Positions 45,701 through 53,200 of a stretch of 64,000 nucleotides of DNA are shown here, in pieces. The DNA is from Uranotaenia lowii (taxonomy: Eukaryota; Arthropoda; Insecta; Diptera; Culicidae). How positions within the stretch are numbered: the first letter of the stretch is position 1; every line of letters begins with the position of its first letter. A program made the translations under genes and the position numbers. The notes below the pieces were generated by a model. It was not told the origin of the DNA and did not search any database. It worked only from the letters and a program-made list of their open reading frames with translations. The DNA is taken from the NCBI RefSeq assembly GCF_029784155.1, contig NC_073692.1, positions 13,931,752-13,995,751 on the forward strand, read 5' to 3'.

Positions 45701-48693
45701 TCGCAAGTGGTTATTACCCAAACCTTTTGTTCATTGATGGCTGGAAAAATTTAACAATCAGTCGACTGTTTCTCAACCAAGTACCTATATTTATTATACA
45801 CGTGGGGGCGATATGCAGCCTAGATGTGTTTTTTTCTTGCTTAGTTGTGCACAGCACGGGGAAATAAATGACGCTGGATGTGACACGGATTGATATTTTA
45901 TCAATCGAATCAAAACCAATTGAAAGATTTGCAAAAAATAGTTCGTGTTAATGTATAATTTAGTTCTGATGCTTATGAAATAATAGTATGACACTTTGCG
46001 GACAATTGAAAAAAAAAAAAAACAGAAAGTAAAAAATTAACATATAATTTTTTTACCCATTTTGCTTACAAGGTTATTTTTGAATCATACTGATCACAAA
46101 AATATGAATAAGATGTTTCCTACAGAGATAGATCGGAAACATTTGGTTGAATATGAACACGTTTTATGAAGCGCCATTTAAATTTAAAGAAGACAAAAAA
46201 ATTCGATCCGACACATGAACTGATCAAGAGCCTTTTCTTTAAATTGGATAAGATAGGACTGACGTGTGCATAAGTGAAAAGTATCAGTGAAATAAATTGA
46301 TTTTTATTGACCAAAAGTGAGGGAATTCATTTTCCCAAAGAATTTTTATTCAAGGAACACTAGAGCATGTTCAAACGTTCAACTTTTTTCTGTTACAAAA
46401 AAAAATATGTTTTCTTCAATAAATTGTTACATCGGCCTAAATACACAACTGAAACGAATTTAGAAATGAAAATGGAAACTTTTTATTTTAAAAAAATTTG
46501 AAAAAAACATCGTACTTTTTGCTTATATACCAATTTAAGTACGTACTTAACATGAAAAGTGTTTTTGTGTTACATGGCTGCATAAAAGAGACTTTTGATC
46601 CGCTTCTTTTCTGAAAAGTGAGACTTTAGAACTGATATTCAACTGGAAGCAAAGTTTTTATGAGAAATATTTAGTATACCCTTGAAGTGTTAAAAAAATA
46701 TTCCCTCCTGTCAACTTACACGGTGGGGAAAGGGCAAACGTCAAACTTTTAAGAAATTCATCTTCGAAATGATTCAATATGTTAGAAAGACCAGAAGGGG
46801 TATTCTGAATGTTGAAACGGAAGCGGATATTGAAAATTTTCAAATGTCTTTGTAATGAAGGTCATTTGCTTTGAACAGCATTCGTTAAAAGTGGAGTAAC
46901 AAACATAAATTTATACTGCAGGAATACTGCAGATATATCAATGAAACTTGATAAAACAAACAAACAAAAGTACGTATGAAATCCATTTTGAAGCCATTAC
47001 TCTGACGCATCTGAAAATAAACTTTGCATTTACACTTACCCCAATATACGGGACAAATGTTAACTTAGAAATTGTTTTTGCCAACATTTTTGAATATTTG
47101 ACTTTCAAAGAGAAAATAAAAAACGATGAGAATTTATTCAGTGATGCAACTGATTTTTTTTATTAAATATTTATATTTTTTGCTTTAATAAATTTACTAT
47201 AAAAAAAGAAATTTGTACTGTATAAAATCGATAATTTTCATACCATGACAAGTGTTGTTTGGGAAAACTTCAAGTTGAAATGTCTCAGGTTCACGAGTTT
47301 TTCATACGGCGAAAATTTTTTAAACATAATTTTGGCGCTAAAAGGATAGATATTCAAAATGCTTCGAGGGCAAGGATGGTGAAAAAATCTGTTTAAAAAT
47401 GGTTATTAAAAATCCTTTTCATCGTTTTTTTTTCAAATTTCTATAGCTTATTTTTTCAAATCCAAAAAATACATCATCTAAAACTAATCAGGAGCTGGAA
47501 GTGTTCATGATACAAAATATTAGGAATATAATCAAACAAACGTCCCGATTCACGATATTGATCGGTTTTCAAAATTCTATCTCCATAAAGTACAATGGGA
47601 ATCATCTTTTTTCAATTAGAAATTTATGTAAACTCGAGCCGAGTAAATCAGCCTACCTTCTTCAAGTAGTGGAGGACAAAATTGGAAAAGATGGAGGAGC
47701 TCTCATCTAAGTTAATGGTAAAGAGCTTTTCAAAGAAGGGACCATATTTTATAAGAGAGTTTTTTTTGCGTACGGATATTTGGCATAACTCAAATAATGA
47801 TGTGACAAATGTTTTTATGGAAGTTTGAAACTTCCCACTTTGGGAAAAAAAGATGGAAAATCCATAAATTTTGACATCATTTAAGTCATTACGAAGCTTT
47901 TAAAACAGAGTACAAATTTCAGATCTTGAAAAACAAATTTAGAGATCAAGTTTCAGTAAATAATATATACCATCTTTGAATTGCAATTCGGAACTCCAGC
48001 TGCAGCTCTCATTTCAAAGTTGTTGGATCTGAACAATGATGGTTATGTATGAATGTATGTTGGTAATCCACCATGGGTGCACGGATTCACCGCAGTTTCT
48101 GCCTAAGTATGTGCTCATGGATCTGAACTATGATGGTTATACTTAAAAAAATGCTTACAAAAATCTAAATTTGAATGAATTTTTACAAATTACATTTATT
48201 TTTGAAATGTGTAGCAAAGCACACCGGGTCAGCTAGTTAAAAAATAAAAAAAAGAAAAAGGCTTTTAAACTTTAAATAAATTGCAACCTCCAATATAACG
48301 GTTATGATTGAATGTTTAATAGCTTAAATTTGATACACTCCGAGAATTCTTGTCTTTAGAGTCCTAAAATTTCCCCCACTTCCTCTTCCAGATGACTCCA
48401 AGGCGATCGTCCGGATGGAGTACTACTTCGAGCGGGTCGGGGACCAGGAGCTGATGCGCTTCAAACCGATCGAGGTCAAGCTCAAGTTCGACAAGGCCTT
48501 CTTCCAGCTGACGAACCTCTTCAACGGCGATCCCACGCTGGAGCGGGTTGGCAACGAAGCCATCAACCAAAATCCACAGGTTCTGCTCGATGAGATCAAG
48601 CCAACCTTCGAGGAAAACCTCTCGCGCAAGTTCACCGAGTTGGCGAACAGTTTGGTCAGGGACGCTACGCCGAACGACATTTTCCCCGAGTAA
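15777..48693 (+). CDS. JHBP/takeout-like secreted carrier, gene B (complete, 246 aa)
   Basis: Spliced model of exons 15777-15843, 39745-39982, 40043-40176 and 48392-48693, 741 nt in total, an exact multiple of three. Exon 1 encodes a signal peptide (MYRSCFAALLLVLNVGIGLA). The mature part begins ELEPILSVCKRSDDKLEQC, with the cysteine pair expected in JHBP/takeout proteins. It continues through IRPNLASGSYG and ILPQLDVNGKYGINM to a C-terminal NLFNGDPTLERVGN...LSRKFTELANSLV helix ending at FPE. The usual family length is about 240-250 aa. The product should be secreted and carry a small lipid such as a juvenile hormone; the ligand cannot be read from sequence. The start is fixed by the only ATG preceding a signal peptide, and a TATA-Inr promoter lies 410 bp upstream. 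Intron 1 is 23.9 kb and intron 3 is 8.2 kb, both full of transposons; intron 2 is only 60 bp. Confidence 0.93.
16283..16900 (-). mobile_element. Helentron-like element, 3' part (minus strand)
   Basis: Reading the minus strand, the end is GTAACAAAGCACACCGGGTC followed by AGCTAGT. This closely matches the 3' end of the plus-strand element at 48211-48237, and similarity continues inward (for example TTCAAGATCTGAAA). The right boundary was not found; no 5' TCTATATATA end was seen before 18.7 kb. Confidence 0.6.
16901..18691. other. Intron 1 of gene B, unassigned
   Basis: AT-rich sequence, possibly further Helentron interior. No ORF or boundary supported. Confidence 0.35.
18704..18939 (-). mobile_element. 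tRNA-derived SINE, copy 1
   Basis: On the minus strand: a tRNA-like head (GATATAGCTCAGTTGGCAAG, B-box-like GAGTTCGAGCCC), then a body ending ACGACTATAATC and a long A-rich tail (18704-18756 as T on this strand). It is flanked by a perfect 12-bp duplication AAGGCTTTAGAT at 18692-18703 and 18940-18951. Confidence 0.88.
18952..20821. other. Intron 1 of gene B, unassigned
   Basis: AT-rich. It holds the left member of a 29-bp direct repeat (19788-19816) but no recognised gene. Confidence 0.4.
20830..21785. mobile_element. hAT-type MITE with GATCGAT-rich ends
   Basis: The ends TAGGATTG and CAATCCTA are flanked by a perfect 8-bp duplication AACTCGAT (20822-20829, 21786-21793). About 140 bp at each end consists of inverted, GATCGATC-rich sequence. 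956 bp with no transposase. Confidence 0.82.
21794..23317. other. Intron 1 of gene B, unassigned
   Basis: A moderately GC-rich patch at 22080-22560 ends at the right member of the 29-bp direct repeat (22560-22588). No gene recognised. Confidence 0.35.
23318..24500 (+). pseudogene. Decayed Jockey/CR1-type LINE (reverse transcriptase remnant)
   Basis: Translated across several frameshifts it shows reverse transcriptase blocks in the right order: HGFFKGRSTASNLLEFV, LYTDFSKAFDRI, VTSGVPQG, a YADDMK-like block, then the CQIVRDLGVILD region. A C-terminal piece (24041-24421) includes CKLIDIEPLSKRREFSQILF, typical of Jockey-like C termini. It ends in an AAAT tandem tail (24476-24500). The 5' end is truncated. 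Inactive. Confidence 0.78.
24501..26864. other. Intron 1 of gene B, unassigned
   Basis: Mostly AT-rich, with a GC-richer island at about 25190-25860. That island contains an 8-bp-stem inverted repeat GCGTCACG...CGTGACGC at 25301-25320. It could be regulatory; no gene seen. Confidence 0.35.
27020..27587 (+). pseudogene. Mariner (DD37E-type) transposase, N-terminal part, frameshifted
   Basis: It starts MPSKEEEQRIKILLAHREN, with a helix-turn-helix DNA-binding region. A frameshift near 27265 (NPNLS|LRDAANKLGVSS) leads into a second frame with another HTH-like segment and the first catalytic Asp in VVMDDETYVK (about 27450). It is cut after KLSKFPKKYL at about 27587, where a foreign LTR begins. 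The second Asp and the Glu are absent, so no activity is expected. Confidence 0.85.
27588..27740 (+). repeat. Probable 5' LTR of an LTR retrotransposon
   Basis: 153 bp beginning TGTAGTAT and ending ATACTACA, a perfect 8-bp terminal inverted repeat with the TG...CA ends of LTRs. TTTGACGACGAGGATG follows, in the position of a primer-binding site. It begins exactly where the transposase reading stops. No clear matching 3' LTR was found. Confidence 0.6.
27741..31268 (+). mobile_element. Internal remnant of LTR element, mostly non-coding
   Basis: Purine-rich sequence full of stop codons. Four copies of TCGCTTAAATGCGG lie near its start (27835, 27917, 27980, 28039). A SINE is inserted at 29545. 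I could not identify gag, pol or integrase reliably; it may be a non-autonomous or heavily decayed element. Confidence 0.45.
29545..29749 (+). mobile_element. tRNA-derived SINE, copy 2
   Basis: Starts GGGCTCGTGATATAGCTCAG (A box TAGCTCAGTTGG), with a B-box-like GAGTTTCGAGCCC and an A-rich tail. Flanked by a perfect 12-bp duplication AGGATAATGGAG at 29533-29544 and 29750-29761. Same family as 18704-18939. Confidence 0.88.
31269..31388 (+). pseudogene. Mariner transposase, C-terminal part
   Basis: 40 codons, VSQQFKANWLSAAKK to FGFGKAEA and stop. They match the C-terminal end of this transposase type and resume just before the right terminal repeat. The sequence between KKYL and this point, including two catalytic residues, is missing. 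Confidence 0.75.
31771..32762. mobile_element. TA-flanked MITE (CCGTCAACGGGG ends) with nested MITE
   Basis: The ends CCGTCAACGGGGGCAACATG and (inverted) CCGTCAAACGGGGCAACATG are flanked by TA (31769-31770, 32763-32764). It carries a PIF-like MITE at 32076. No transposase. Confidence 0.75.
32076..32247. mobile_element. Short PIF/Harbinger-like MITE
   Basis: 172 bp with the ends GGGGCTATTCAAATATTACG and (inverted) GGGGCCGTTCAAATATTACA. TAA is duplicated at 32073-32075 and 32248-32250. G-rich tract near 32106-32120. Confidence 0.78.
32765..33822. other. Intron 1 of gene B, unassigned
   Basis: Contains an element-like end near 33250-33285 (GATCAAAGTTCCCCCAGATT, then ACGGTA) without a clear partner. 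No gene. Confidence 0.35.
33836..35590 (+). mobile_element. 5'-truncated RTE-like non-LTR retrotransposon with intact TSD
   Basis: A perfect 13-bp duplication ATGTTTTAAAAGG (33823-33835, 35591-35603) flanks a single open reverse transcriptase, a very short 3' UTR and a short A-rich tail. The endonuclease domain and 5' UTR are missing, which is normal for 5' truncation. The open frame and exact duplication suggest a recent insertion into gene B intron 1. Confidence 0.9.
33869..35554 (+). CDS. Non-LTR reverse transcriptase (RTE-like), N-terminally truncated
   Basis: About 560 codons from the first in-frame ATG (33869) to TAA. The same frame is open back to the insertion junction, so the true protein started upstream. 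Reverse transcriptase blocks are in order: NKSAGKDGIAAELIK, GVICPIYKKGDKLDCENYR, HQAGFMEGRSTTDQI, the catalytic FIDFKAAYD (near 34460), RRGLRQGDGLSC (near 34627) and the catalytic FADD (near 34757). The C-terminal part has the WAGHVARM region usual in RTE-like polyproteins. The N-terminal endonuclease is absent. The enzyme copies its RNA into a nicked target; without the endonuclease this copy cannot move by itself. Clade assignment to RTE rests on the C-terminal motif and short 3' UTR. Confidence 0.88.
   Translation: MCRDKDGGILTDNREVIKRWKQHFDEHLNGAHAGDQDGGGRYIAGVANDEDEPLPTMSEVKEAIRQLNRNKSAGKDGIAAELIKMGPDRLADCLHRLIIRIWDIEQLPEEWKEGVICPIYKKGDKLDCENYRAITVLNAAYKVLSRILLRRLTPQANRFVGSHQAGFMEGRSTTDQIFTLRQILQKCREHQVPTHHLFIDFKAAYDTIDRNELWKIMDENGFSGKLIRLIKATMDGTQCCVRISGELSSSFESRRGLRQGDGLSCMMFNVALEGVIRRAVGEMRGTIFNRSSQLICFADDIDIVGRSSVAVEEIYRKLKREAGRIGLMINTSKTKYMLACGSETDRTRLSSNNKVTIDGDELEIVEDFVYLGSLVTADNDTSREIRRRIISGSRAYYGLHKQLRSRRLSPRTKCNLYMTLIRPVVLYGHETWILLEEDLRTLGVFERRVLRTIFGGVQENGVWRRRMNHELARLYGEPSIQKVVKAGRIRWAGHVARMPDDCPAKQVFATNPVGTRRAGAQRARWLDQVERDLANVGCPRNWRTVAMNRVNFRNYVRQVMS
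35604..36279. other. Intron 1 of gene B, unassigned
   Basis: AT-rich, nothing recognised. Confidence 0.45.
36282..37388 (+). pseudogene. pogo/Tigger-like DNA transposon remnant
   Basis: The left end TA|CAGTAAAAACCCGATTTTAT (36280 on) is the CAGT...CCC terminus typical of pogo-like elements. A DDE-domain piece at 36714-36965 contains LLLDNCSAHH and FMPPNVTAVIQPMDQN, hallmarks of Tigger/jerky transposases. Further fragments follow (GITLR... near 37030, then 37167-37388, DVVPLIHLIDVYNRYETILP). Frameshifts and stops separate them. A weak right-end-like GACAAAATCGGG lies at about 37395. Confidence 0.8.
37411..39744. other. Intron 1 of gene B, right end
   Basis: No gene recognised. Contains a (CATA)n microsatellite at 38459-38482. 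The stretch at about 38830-39340 is GC-richer and free of recognised repeats. Confidence 0.4.
39745..39982 (+). CDS. Gene B coding exon 2
   Basis: Follows the acceptor ctttctag. It encodes PILSVCKRSDDKLEQC through SKFIIKKIK and ends at gtacgg (39983) in phase 2. It is the same length (238 nt) as exon 2 of gene A. Confidence 0.92.
40043..40176 (+). CDS. Gene B coding exon 3
   Basis: 134 nt between tttttgcag and gtaagt. It encodes IDPVSKRINSSVILPQLDV to KGDIKCQL. Confidence 0.92.
40727..41147 (-). mobile_element. MITE of the CCGGGC family (copy 3)
   Basis: The ends AAGCTTGCCAGATT and GCTGGTAACCTT, with TTTGCCCGGAT and CCCGGATATT motifs inside. The internal order is reversed relative to copies 1 and 2. 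Confidence 0.7.
41341..41497 (-). CDS. Probable first coding exon of an unrecognised minus-strand gene, or a captured copy
   Basis: On the minus strand, ATG at 41497-41495 sits in the good insect context caacaaaATG. It opens 52 codons plus one base: MNASNDRVQQRSLTPTVSAP, then a hydrophobic stretch YAIILTVILLSEL, then a Gln/His-rich end, followed at once by a donor-like gttagtgag. GC is high and codon choice looks coding, unlike the AT-rich intron around it. I do not recognise the protein. Upstream (to about 41640) is a GC-rich leader. It lies antisense inside intron 3 of gene B, between inverted minisatellite arms, so it may be a host exon carried there by a mobile element. No partner exon was found at lower coordinates. 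Confidence 0.4.
42590..43690. repeat. Palindromic minisatellite, unit about 16 bp (GGCCGAATGGTCATTA)
   Basis: 42590-43010 is built of plus-orientation units such as AGGCCGAATGGTCATT. From about 43010 to 43690 the units are inverted (GACCATTCGGCCTAAT). The result is a roughly 1.1-kb imperfect palindrome of short tandem repeats. Confidence 0.88.
43646..44300 (-). pseudogene. Unrecognised degenerate ORF
   Basis: The minus strand is open from about 44300 down to 43646 except for one in-frame TGA at 44002-44000. The translation has coding-like composition (KGYSIGELNHWILAKWRGK near the start; FAPLVQLAKSFRWATVSEAA and MVEANTIIEGWLRG later) and predicts helices. Its end runs into the minisatellite. 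I do not recognise the family; a transposon protein is likely from context. Confidence 0.4.
44992..45021 (+). mobile_element. SINE 3' tail fragment
   Basis: AAAACGACTATAATCGAAAC followed by A residues matches the 3' end of the SINEs at 18704 and 29545. The head is missing. Confidence 0.65.
45107..48236 (+). mobile_element. Helentron-like element
   Basis: The 5' end TCTATATATATAAAATGAAT, followed by (GTCT)n and GACTCGAAAACTACTGAACC, and the 3' end GCACACCGGGTCAGCTAGT are the termini known from insect Helitron2/Helentron-associated elements. 3.1 kb with no Rep/helicase ORF, so non-autonomous. It lies in intron 3 of gene B, ending 155 bp before exon 4. Confidence 0.72.
48392..48693 (+). CDS. 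Gene B terminal coding exon 4
   Basis: Follows the acceptor cttccag. It encodes NDSKAIVRMEYYFERV to PNDIFPE, with a stop at 48691-48693. The exon is markedly GC-richer than the flanking intron. Confidence 0.93.
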
Positions 48694-49979
48694 AGTGCGC
48701 TGCCCGGTTTTTGGAATTTGAAATGTGTATTTAGCATAAGCGCCGTTCGTTTGTATGTGAGAGGAGGGGGTTTGAGAGATGTGGGTCTCCGGGCCGGCTT
48801 CGAGCGTGGACTGAGCTAGTTGGAATAGCAAAACTTCTAGTTTTTTTTAAATCTAGATCGTAAGTTGTGCGGATGTGCTTGTAGGCTAGGTGTAAGCTAA
48901 GTGGCATTAATAAAAATGTGTATACTTCTTAGTAGAACGAGTGATCAAGTTTTTGTGCCGAAATGATTCATCAGGTTCTGGTTACTGGGTCAACGCGCAT
49001 GTTGTCTGGCCGGCCGTCGGATTTTAATGGATGGACAATCAAATTGACCTGAAATAGCGGAATAAACAGTACTTATTGCGGGTTTGATGACAACTTGTGA
49101 GTATTTCCGTGTTTAGCGGCTATTAAAAGCTAATCTTCCCGATAAGCGAACGAATAATCTGGTCAATCGAGCCTCCTAATTCAACCGCGGGAACTAAATT
49201 GTAAGATCTTGCGCAGCCTGCAGCGGTACACGAGAAAGCGTCTTATCAACATCGTTTGATCCCTGAGGTTATACTTACCCAAAACCATCACGATATTCAG
49301 AAATAACTTCTTAATTAACAGATGATTCTTCGAATGAGCCCGACTGTTAATGAATGGTTTCGTCCAGCCATGACTAATGCAAAGCCAACTCTCGTTAGAA
49401 TGAGCAAATTAGTCGATGGAAAGTAGCAATTGATGACGTTTGTTTATTACGGGTCACCCAGGTAACAGTCACGGGTAACCATTGGTTGCGCTTTTTTTCC
49501 CTTCGCTGCTATCAATCAGCCGCCGGCCGACCGGGAGAGGAGCCTACTTTGCATAGCATTAGTTAGAAACGCGCACACAGGTCGAGATTGCTTCCAGAAT
49601 AAGCAGAATGACTGACGGAAGGTCGTCGGATCAGGTTGAGACTGACGCGATCAAGTAGGCTCGTAACCCGGCTGCTCTCGGCAATATTGACGATTTTCTA
49701 CCCAATCATACACCCAAAACACTGTCGAGTAGCTTTGAGTCCACTTCAATAATCATAGAAATAACCTCAAACAGGACGCCACCAATTCCGAGTGTATGGT
49801 CCAATGCGAGGCTCTAGAACCATTTGTCGAATCAACCATTCGGTGGGGCCGTGCTCAAGCGCACACCTCCTGACAATTAACGCTACATATTAGTTAGTAG
49901 TCCCCATCGTGAGATGTTGTTCTTAGACATTTCGCACTCGACCTGGGGGTTGTTTGATACTAATTGTCGACTTTCGCGG
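48694..49979. other. Spacer between genes B and C
   Basis: 3' UTR of gene B to about 48930, then about 1 kb of GC-richer sequence without recognised transposons. This is the probable proximal regulatory region of gene C. Confidence 0.5.
48909..48914 (+). terminator. Polyadenylation signal of gene B
   Basis: AATAAA about 215 bp after the gene B stop codon, the first canonical hexamer downstream. Confidence 0.6.
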
Positions 49980-50016
49980 TATAAATGGCACCGGCGTAAG
50001 ATGCGCGCGAATTAGT
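49980..50016 (+). promoter_or_regulatory. Core promoter of gene C (TATA + Inr-like)
   Basis: TATAAATG starts at 49980 and TTAGT lies at 50012-50016. The inferred start A (50014) is 34 bp downstream, the same spacing as in gene B, which gives a 126-nt 5' UTR. Confidence 0.65.
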
Positions 50017-50139
50017 ACTGGGACTTAAGACGGCGTGAACGGGACGAAACTGTTGTTGTACGTGCGAAACGATTTTAGATCCTGCGATCGGTAGTGATAT
50101 CTGGAAAGTTTTCTCCCGCGGAAATAAAAGGACCGAACG

Positions 50140-50203
50140 ATGAAGCTCGAGCCGGTGATAGCGTTCCTGGTGTTGTGTGTCGGATTCTCCAGTGCAAAGT
50201 TAG
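50140..50203 (+). CDS. Gene C coding exon 1 (signal peptide)
   Basis: Encodes a 21-residue leader and splits its last codon at G|gtcagt (50204), phase 1. Confidence 0.9.
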
Positions 50204-53200
50204 GTCAGTTGAAGAGGATTAGTTGAAGCACGAGCTTTCTTTTGATAAAGAGAAAACCAATTGTCATCAGTGAATAACTCGTAAATTGAGTAATTTATTA
50301 CAGAAATTTTTGAAACTTAAACTAAAAATCAAAACTATGAAATCAGATTTCAGAAACAGAATTCTATGAAGAGATTAACCACCGTAATTTATATTTGTTA
50401 CTTTGATTTATCGGCCTTAGCGGTGAAAAGTGATGTCCTTTTTTAGTAGGGACATCTAAAGATTATGAAATTTATATAGATGGATAGAAGGTTAGATTAA
50501 ATGAAAGAAGGTGAAAATGAGCGGGTAGAATTTGTTTAGATCATTACCCGCTCATTTTGCCCATCTTTCATTTCATCTAACCATCCATCTATAAAAATTC
50601 CATAATCTTCAGATGTCTCTACTAAAAAAGGCATCACTTTTCACAGATAAGGCCGATAAATTAAAATTACAAACATAAATAACGGTAATTAATCTCTTGA
50701 TAGAATCAGAATTCGGAATCAGAATTAAGAATTAGAATCAAAATTCAGAATTTAGAATTCAGTGTCAGAATTAAGAATCAGAATTCAGAATCAGTTTTCA
50801 GAATTGTGGGGTAGAGTTTAATTTCATTAGATTTATTTTAATTTTTTTCAATCGAACTTATCTTTGAGGGTAATTGAGAAACCAATTTCTCTTGGTGATG
50901 GTTGGCCCAGCAATTGAAAAAAATTGTTAAAATTTAAAAAATATCTTGTTATTCAGCTTTCAAGTTCAATAGGGTACCAATTTAGAAATTCAATGCACCT
51001 TGGATGATGTAAAAGGGGCTGGTGTGCTTCGACTCGCCTACTTTTCCAAATTAATTTCTAGCAAGCAAGCGTGGCCTAGTGATAGCGTAACCAACTCGCT
51101 TTACGAAGGACTTCATAAAAGGAGTCCTCGAAGTAACTGTAGAATAATTCTCATGAATAGCAAAGTTTCCGTATACTGTCAAGAAAATACATTTAACAAG
51201 CCCGAAATGCACCACAAAGATTCATAATCATATTAAAACTAATAATTCATGATTGAATACTAAGATTTATATTACACACACTTAGAATTTCATGATCGCT
51301 GGCGTGACTTAGTAGAACAAATTCCACATCGCCAATGATGGCTACTCCGTGATTGACTGAGGCCATCAATTTTCTTCAAAAGTCAAAAGAATGGTGTCTG
51401 GCTTTGATAGTACATTAACAATGCCCAAAACTGTTGCTCTCTCTTTAAACATCAATAACTGCGCCGGCCACGTCCTAGTAGTCAAATGATAGTTTTGGAA
51501 AGAGAGAAAGGAACAAAAGAATAATTTTGTGCTTTAAGACCGAGGTTACCTTGGAATCCTAGCAAATAAATTGGGTTTTTGTTCCGTAATCCGATAATTT
51601 ATGTGTCGATTTTCTGATTGTAACTTGTAAATTATTATTTGCTGGGAATAAATTTAAAATTGACGAAAACTTAGCTGCTTGCTTCCATTTTTCCCTGAAT
51701 ATTCTTCCGGAAAATCAACCGTATTGAAAATAACAGGTTCCTTGTCTTAGACATCCAACTACAAGACTGCTCTTTCTTACAATCGCATTTTTTATTCCGT
51801 TTCATATCGAAAATGAAAATATAAATTTATAATTAGATACGAGATGGATATTTTCACGTCCTTCCAATCCAACGGCACTGTTAAGAAAAAGACATTATAG
51901 AAACTAAAATTTACTCTTATTTTCGAAATTCAATTGAAGGATTTATAAAACAAAATGTTCAATTCCTCATTGGAAGCTTAAAGTGACAAGTTTTGTAATG
52001 GATGATTTATTGAATGGTCAATAAAGAACTGATATAAATAAATTGAGAATTACCAGTTTTGTAGCAAATTTTGGAAACACGAAGTATTTACTAATTTAGT
52101 TAACTTTACGCATTATAACTTAGCTTTACGGCTGCTACATCGATTTATTTTTCAAACTTTCCATAGAACAAAGTTATGACCAGTTCAATAACGATGATTT
52201 AAAATGATAAAAATAAATAGATCAATTTTTATTTTCGAACGTAGGTTTTGTAGCTTAAAATTGAAAGCTCTGAATGTTTTGTCACTGTCTATCGGAATAT
52301 TGCGTTTTAGAAATGACAAAATGTTTTTCTTATAAAAAATTCCAACAAATAGGCTTTCGATTATTCTTACAAGACACAAAACTTTAGGATTGAAAAACAA
52401 ATACAAACTTATTGAAAACATTCGAATTTTTTTTAAACAAATTTGCTAAAACGTGCGTAAAACTAAAACGATTTTTATTTAAACAATTTAGAAGAACTTT
52501 TATTTCAATAAAAACATCTAACCATTTTAAAAACTTATTAAAAGAATTTAATTGGTTACTCAAAGAAACAGCATTTCAGCAGTTTTTAGAATTTTGGTAG
52601 ATTATGGCATCCTCAACTTGTTTCAGTCATGATTCTGATCAGTTTTTTAAACTTATGCTTTGTCTAATCTAAATTTTAGGTGGCTGCATCTTCCTTCTTC
52701 AATTTCTGCTGTAAAGCTGCGGCTCTTTAGCTCTCTGCGCAAATATTGTTTATATATTTTTGAATAAAATATTTAAAAAATCAAACTAAATTGATCCGCT
52801 ACAGGAAATAGCGGAAGAGACTAAATGGCAAAATAGGATTTTTCTAAGCCTAATTTTCCGATTTTTTGCTTTTCAGTCTTTTTGAAGTATCAGCATAGAG
52901 AGATCAAGAATTATTTTATCATTAACCTTGAATGCAAATAATAACTGTTGTTTTCAAAGAACAAAAAAAAATTCAAATTATTTATTCCAAAACGCGTAGG
53001 GGAGAGTGGGGATACTTGGTCCCCTTTTCTTATTTTCACCATATCTTTTTGGAAAAATTTAGCAACTCGCACCCTTTTACATTTTCTGACAGTGTGTAAC
53101 TTCAAGTTTCTATGCTCCAAAAATAAGATCGATACTTGAACCTGTAGATGAACTACTAGCATTTTCGTGGGAGTAAAAAATTGCGATATTTTTTAAGTTA

